From NCBI RefSeq assembly GCF_033097485.1, contig NZ_AP028634.1, positions 558,001-622,000 of the forward strand: a stretch of DNA of 64,000 nucleotides, read 5' to 3'. This document shows, one piece after another, positions 60,486 through 64,000 of this stretch (its first letter is position 1; each line of letters begins with the position of its first letter). The position numbers and the translations under genes were made by a program. The notes under the pieces are model-generated. The model was not told the DNA's origin and did no database searches. It saw only the letters and a list, made by a program, of their open reading frames with translations. Origin of the DNA: Pyrofollis japonicus. GTDB lineage: Archaea > Thermoproteota > Thermoprotei_A > Sulfolobales > Pyrodictiaceae.

Positions 60486-62249
60486 TTGCCGAGTCCCTGG
60501 GAGCGACCAGGCGTAGATGCTGTCGCCGAGCTCCTCGGCTCTGGAAAGAACGTGGTCTTCATCGCCCCAACTGGCTATGGGAAGAGCAAGGCTGTGCCAA
60601 GGCTGCTCCAAGAGGCCAGGGGGGAGGGGCTAGCGGCTAGAGTTATCCATGTTCTCCCCCTTAGGGCGCTGGTGAAGCAACAGTACTTCTTCATGCGAGA
60701 CTTCTTAGAGAAGAAGGGCTGCAGGGGTTGCGCTGGCTACCTTGCGGGAGGCCTTGGCCTGGGAAGGGAAGGGTTCAGCGGATATATGCTGAGGGCAGCA
60801 GTAGTCTCGACCCTTGACAGCTTCGCCCTCAACATTGCCAGGTTGCCAGTAGCAGAGCTCGAGAAGACACTGCGGGGCGTGTTCGAGGGCCACTACGAGC
60901 TCCCTAGAGCGGCCCTCGCATCCTCCCTAGTGGTGCTTGACGAGGCCCACCTCTACGCCGAGCCATGGGTGCTCGACGAAGAGCCCTTGTCTCGCCGATT
61001 CCTCTCCATCTCTCTGAGGTTCCTCTCAGAGGCCCGGATCCCATTAGTTGTTGAGACCGCTACCATGGCTACAAGGCTCGTCGAGGACATAGCTGGGAGG
61101 GCAATGGCACGTGTCATTGCTGTCTGCAAGGAGTGCGGGAAGAAGGAGTGGATGAGGGTTGTTGACCGCGACTACTTCTCTGAGCATATGTTCCGCTGGA
61201 GGACGAGGATAATGAGCAGGGAAGAGGCGCTGCGGGAGGCCATTAGCTTCGCAGAGACCAGGAGAAGAGTCCTCTTCACAGCCAACACGGTGGACTCTGC
61301 TCTTGATGCGTATCGCGTTCTCTCCGAGGGGCTCGGTGTGGACAAGGTGGTGCTTATCCATGGCAGGCTTTCCCACCGGGACCGCGAGGAGGCTCTAAAG
61401 AGGCTCAACAAGGCCTCCGCCATAGTCGCTACTCAAGTAATAGAGGCGGGAGTGGATGTTGACGCCGAGGTATTGGTGTCCGAGGCTGCTGCTCCGAGCA
61501 GCCTGGCCCAGAGGGCTGGCAGACTATGCAGGAGCAGAGAGGTGGCCGAGAAGTGCAAGGGAGAGCCCCCCGAGGTAATACTCTACGAGCCGGAGACCAG
61601 CCACCCCTACGGGGACGCCATCCCCGAGACCATTAAGACGGTGCACAAGGTCCTCGCCTCCGGGAAGAGCATTGAGTGGAGGCTTCTGGACAACACCCGT
61701 GCCGACGGCTACGACGCAGTATCCTTCCATATGCTGGTTGAAACTGTTGAGAACCAAGGCCTAGAGGGGGAGGCTTCTGCGGCCTCAGCCGCTTACCGGA
61801 ACCTGTTGTGGGCGAGCATGGCCCTACCCCTAGGTGATCCGGGGTTCGCGAAAAGGCTTCTAGAGAGCTATTGTAGCCTGGTCCGCGGCTCCGCGCTGGT
61901 AACGCTTGCAATACCCATGGAGGATGAGGAGAGCGAGGGCTTCGATACCCTGGAGGTGAGCCTAGAGTATTTGTCGAAGCACAGCGAGAAGGTGCTAGAC
62001 TGCGACGCCTCTGGATGCACGGTAGTGGTACTGGCTTACGGCAATGAAGACACAGCCTACAAGGTAATGAAGCTTGAAAAGAACTTAGTCAGAAATATGC
62101 TCAAGAAGTGTAGGAACTACGCCGAGGCTTATCCACGACTACTAGCAAGGGCCGCCAAGGCACTTGGCGATAAGGGGCTTCGCGCCGCACAGCTCTATCT
62201 CGCCGCGAGGAGGGGGGCATACAAGAGAGGGCTGGGGTTAACGCCGTGA
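60486..62249 (+). CDS. cas3': CRISPR helicase Cas3'
   Basis: 587 aa. Walker A APTGYGKSK (about 27-35), motif Ia LPLRALVKQQY, DEAH box VVLDEAHLYAEPW, motif III TATMATRL, motif IV VLFTANTVDSALD, motif V ATQVIEAGVDVDAEV and motif VI QRAGRLCRS. The HD nuclease is split off into the next gene, as is typical for type I-A. It unwinds target DNA after Cascade binding. It overlaps cas3'' by 4 nt. Confidence 0.93.
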   Translation: MPSPWERPGVDAVAELLGSGKNVVFIAPTGYGKSKAVPRLLQEARGEGLAARVIHVLPLRALVKQQYFFMRDFLEKKGCRGCAGYLAGGLGLGREGFSGYMLRAAVVSTLDSFALNIARLPVAELEKTLRGVFEGHYELPRAALASSLVVLDEAHLYAEPWVLDEEPLSRRFLSISLRFLSEARIPLVVETATMATRLVEDIAGRAMARVIAVCKECGKKEWMRVVDRDYFSEHMFRWRTRIMSREEALREAISFAETRRRVLFTANTVDSALDAYRVLSEGLGVDKVVLIHGRLSHRDREEALKRLNKASAIVATQVIEAGVDVDAEVLVSEAAAPSSLAQRAGRLCRSREVAEKCKGEPPEVILYEPETSHPYGDAIPETIKTVHKVLASGKSIEWRLLDNTRADGYDAVSFHMLVETVENQGLEGEASAASAAYRNLLWASMALPLGDPGFAKRLLESYCSLVRGSALVTLAIPMEDEESEGFDTLEVSLEYLSKHSEKVLDCDASGCTVVVLAYGNEDTAYKVMKLEKNLVRNMLKKCRNYAEAYPRLLARAAKALGDKGLRAAQLYLAARRGAYKRGLGLTP

Positions 62250-63073
62250 CGCTCTACGCGTGGACCGGTGTACGCCTCGGGCTCCATAGCGTAAACGTGG
62301 CAGCTCTCCTCCTAGGCCTCTTCGGAGACGAGCTGCACGTTACAGCAAAGCGGCTTCAGCTCCCAGAGCACACGGTCCTAGAGGCGGCTGTGCTGGCAGC
62401 TCTCCTCCACGACGCGGGTAAGGCTGCGAAAAAGTTCCAAAAGACAATACTGTCCGGGAGCCCTTCCTTTGTTTGTCACGAAGTCCTCTCCGCCGGGCTA
62501 GTTCATCACGTTGCCAAGAGGCTCTTAGCCCGTGAGACGAGAGAACAAGAGAAGATACTTGTCATAGCAGCCTCTATCGCGGTTCTCCGACACCATCACG
62601 GGCTAAGGAACATAGCCTGGTGTAGTGAAGCTATAAGCAAAGGCCTAGTGCCAGCCCTCACGCCAGAGGAAATACAAATGATTGCAAAAGAACTAGAAGC
62701 GTGTTTGCCCAGCAACAGGGTCTCAGCAACGCTATGCCAGCTCGCAGAAAAGCACACCGAGATACGCCCCCTCACGGCGCTGAGAACGGTCAAGCAGGCA
62801 GCGAGAGCGATAAGCAGCCCCCTACTAACGATAACATCGTCCCAGCTAACCGGCGCACTAAGCCTAGCAGACTACCTAGCAGCATCGCTCCTAGACGGGA
62901 GAAGAGGGGACCAGGAGCACCTAAGAAGCTACGCTGGGCAAGCACTGAGAGAACTAGAATGGAAACTAGAGGGAGACAGAGACGCGGCAGAAGCCCTCCG
63001 AGAACTAGCTACGAGGGAAAAGGAGACACTACGAGTCCTACTAGGGCTGCAGCACCGAGAACAACTCTTATAG
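62246..63073 (+). CDS. cas3'': CRISPR HD nuclease Cas3''
   Basis: 275 aa. HD motif AALLHDAGKAAKKFQK (His-Asp), then FVCHEVLSAGLVHH, LRHHHGLRN and LSLADYLAASLLDGRRG supply further metal ligands in the order of the Cas3'' HD family. It cuts target DNA with Cas3'. The end of the operon; the next gene follows after 40 bp. Confidence 0.92.
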   Translation: MTLYAWTGVRLGLHSVNVAALLLGLFGDELHVTAKRLQLPEHTVLEAAVLAALLHDAGKAAKKFQKTILSGSPSFVCHEVLSAGLVHHVAKRLLARETREQEKILVIAASIAVLRHHHGLRNIAWCSEAISKGLVPALTPEEIQMIAKELEACLPSNRVSATLCQLAEKHTEIRPLTALRTVKQAARAISSPLLTITSSQLTGALSLADYLAASLLDGRRGDQEHLRSYAGQALRELEWKLEGDRDAAEALRELATREKETLRVLLGLQHREQLL

Positions 63074-63113
63074 CATAATAAGATAAGCTCTCTACTTTTC
63101 TGGGACGTCACGG

Positions 63114-63482
63114 TTGGCGGAAGAAGCAGTATTGTCTAGCGTTTTGTCACAGGTTTCTAAGAAGATATTGGAGAAGCTTGAGAAGGGCAAGAAGCTTAGC
63201 ACCGAGGACATCCTGCTACTATACCTCGACATGACTCACAAAGAGATAAGGGACCTACGCGAAGAGATAAGAGAGACAAAGAACGAGCTAAGAGACGAAA
63301 TAAAACGCGTCGAAGCCAGGCTATGGAGCGAAATGAAAGACACCAACAGAAGAATCGATGACCTCAACAAGACCATGAGCCAAAGAATAGACCAGCTACA
63401 CACAAACCTCCTAGGAAAAATAGAGGAGATAAACAAGAGGATAAACAAACTATACGAGACAAGGCAAGACGGCACAGCATAA
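63114..63482 (+). CDS. Coiled-coil protein next to the cas operon
   Basis: 122 aa from a TTG. A short N-terminal helical part with EDILLLYLDMTHKEIRDLREEIR and a heptad-rich coiled coil from about residue 45 to 115 (RIDDLNKTMSQRIDQLHTNLL and similar). No membrane segment. Such small coiled-coil proteins occur in several crenarchaea, often without known role. Its position between cas3'' and the leader of array 3 is notable but may be chance. Confidence 0.65.
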   Translation: MAEEAVLSSVLSQVSKKILEKLEKGKKLSTEDILLLYLDMTHKEIRDLREEIRETKNELRDEIKRVEARLWSEMKDTNRRIDDLNKTMSQRIDQLHTNLLGKIEEINKRINKLYETRQDGTA

Positions 63483-63679
63483 ACAATCCTAGAACACACC
63501 CACGAAATAGACACGTAGTTCTATCCAACCTTTGCCAAAACTACCACCAAATATCGCTAACCATAATAAGCCAACACCGTACCTCAGCTAACCCTTCTTC
63601 ATATAGAGAACATATGGCACAGTAGGTCACATATAATCATTGAAAACTATCGCTATTTTCTCGCATTGCGTGTTTGTCC

Positions 63680-63926
63680 TAGTCTTCTTCATCTTTAAAT
63701 TCCTCTTTCTTTTCTCATTGGAACCTGTCTTTGGTGGAGTTGTAAGGCTTCTTGGGAACAATGTTTCAAATCCATACATTTCCATGAGAACAATATGGGA
63801 TAGAGCAGAATGGAGGAGTATTGTAAATCAACATTCACTAGCCTTTTATAAGTAATCAATGTTCTAATAGAAATAAATACCCAGACCATAGCAAAGACTA
63901 TTCGGATCCCAAAAGGGAACATACCT
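63680..63926 (+). promoter_or_regulatory. Leader of CRISPR array 3
   Basis: Reading toward the array: CTTTAAATTCCT, then the 73-bp block 63713-63785 shared with leader 2 at the same distance to the repeat (one mismatch), ATAAATA at 63873-63879 (48 nt before the first repeat) and the inverted repeat TCCC-AAAA-GGGA about 10 bp from it. The upstream part from 63483 to 63680 shows no gene. Confidence 0.85.
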
Positions 63927-64000
63927 GCTAAACTCAAAAGAGAATTGTAAGTCCGGATCTCCTCTAGGTACTCCTTGAGCGACTCAGGCACCGCTAAACT
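63927..64000 (+). CRISPR. CRISPR array 3, start only (continues beyond window)
   Basis: A 25-nt repeat at 63927-63951 (beginning GCTA, ending CTCAAAAGAGAATTGTAAG), a 41-nt spacer 63952-63992, and the first 8 nt of the next repeat (GCTAAACT) at the edge. The repeat is the reverse complement orientation of arrays 1 and 2, so transcription runs to the right. The spacer, read on the other strand, is open in one frame (VPESLKEYLEEIR). Confidence 0.93.

Noticed and set aside
63640-63855. 71-aa frame in the leader of array 3
   Set aside because: Overlaps the same leader block on the other strand; no ribosome site and no match to the array 2 frame.

Overview
The window reads as chromosome of a hyperthermophilic crenarchaeon, most likely of the Pyrodictiaceae (Pyrodictium/Hyperthermus/Pyrolobus group). 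The indicators are dense, GC-rich coding with many TTG and GTG starts, TATA-type promoters, archaeal gene families (QueF-like archaeosine synthase, PaREP1, VapBC and HepT/MntA pairs, ADP-forming acyl-CoA synthetase, GH57), an Ignicoccus/Pyrodictium-type octaheme cytochrome, and a type I-A CRISPR-Cas system whose repeats end in ATTGTAAG. The genus is an inference from gene content. No rRNA or tRNA gene was found.

Layout: 1-3.8 kb, a secreted zinc-protease-like protein cut by the window edge and a membrane-anchored octaheme cytochrome c. 3.9-9 kb, a PUA/PP-loop/ferredoxin fusion of the PAPS-reductase family, an amidohydrolase, an HExxH protein and a HAD phosphatase. 9-10.6 kb, two tandem, evidently duplicated VapBC pairs. 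10.9-12.6 kb, panE-panB for coenzyme A. 12.8-15.2 kb, an anchored secreted protein and CRISPR array 1 with its leader. 15.3-25 kb, acyl-CoA synthetase alpha subunit, AmmeMemoRadiSam radical SAM enzyme, a LutAB-like Fe-S pair, MoxR, QueF-L, an SF2 helicase and a TIM-barrel protein. 25-31.4 kb, an ABC-2 exporter operon, a K+ channel and divergent pyrD/pyrF. 31.4-36.9 kb, an alpha-glucan cluster (MalQ, GT35 phosphorylase, GH57). 37-53.8 kb, mixed membrane proteins, PaREP1, HepT/MntA, proC, an S9 peptidase, TrkH, VapBC, an NSUN RNA methylase and a PIN gene followed by a 59-aa gene. 53.9-64 kb, the CRISPR-Cas locus.

The CRISPR-Cas locus holds array 2 (14 repeats), cas2-cas4, a divergent csa3 regulator, then csa5-cas7-cas5-cas8a2-cas3'-cas3'' and a coiled-coil gene, and finally the start of array 3 pointing the other way. 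cas1 and cas6 are not in the window. All three arrays share a 21-nt repeat core but carry different 4-nt repeat 5' ends. Their leaders keep a TATA element exactly 48 nt from the first repeat and a small TCCC/GGGA inverted repeat about one repeat length outside it. Leaders 2 and 3 also share a 73-bp block (one mismatch) at identical distance. Two perfect inverted repeats lie between csa3 and csa5 and are good candidates for Csa3 operators.

The most useful leads are the leader architecture, the repeat-variant switch inside array 1, the csa3/csa5 inverted repeats, three genes whose N-termini need a frameshift or non-canonical start (amidohydrolase, proC, the secreted protein near 47.4 kb), two unexplained structured intergenic elements (12.68 and 25.09 kb), and the coiled-coil-anchored octaheme cytochrome.
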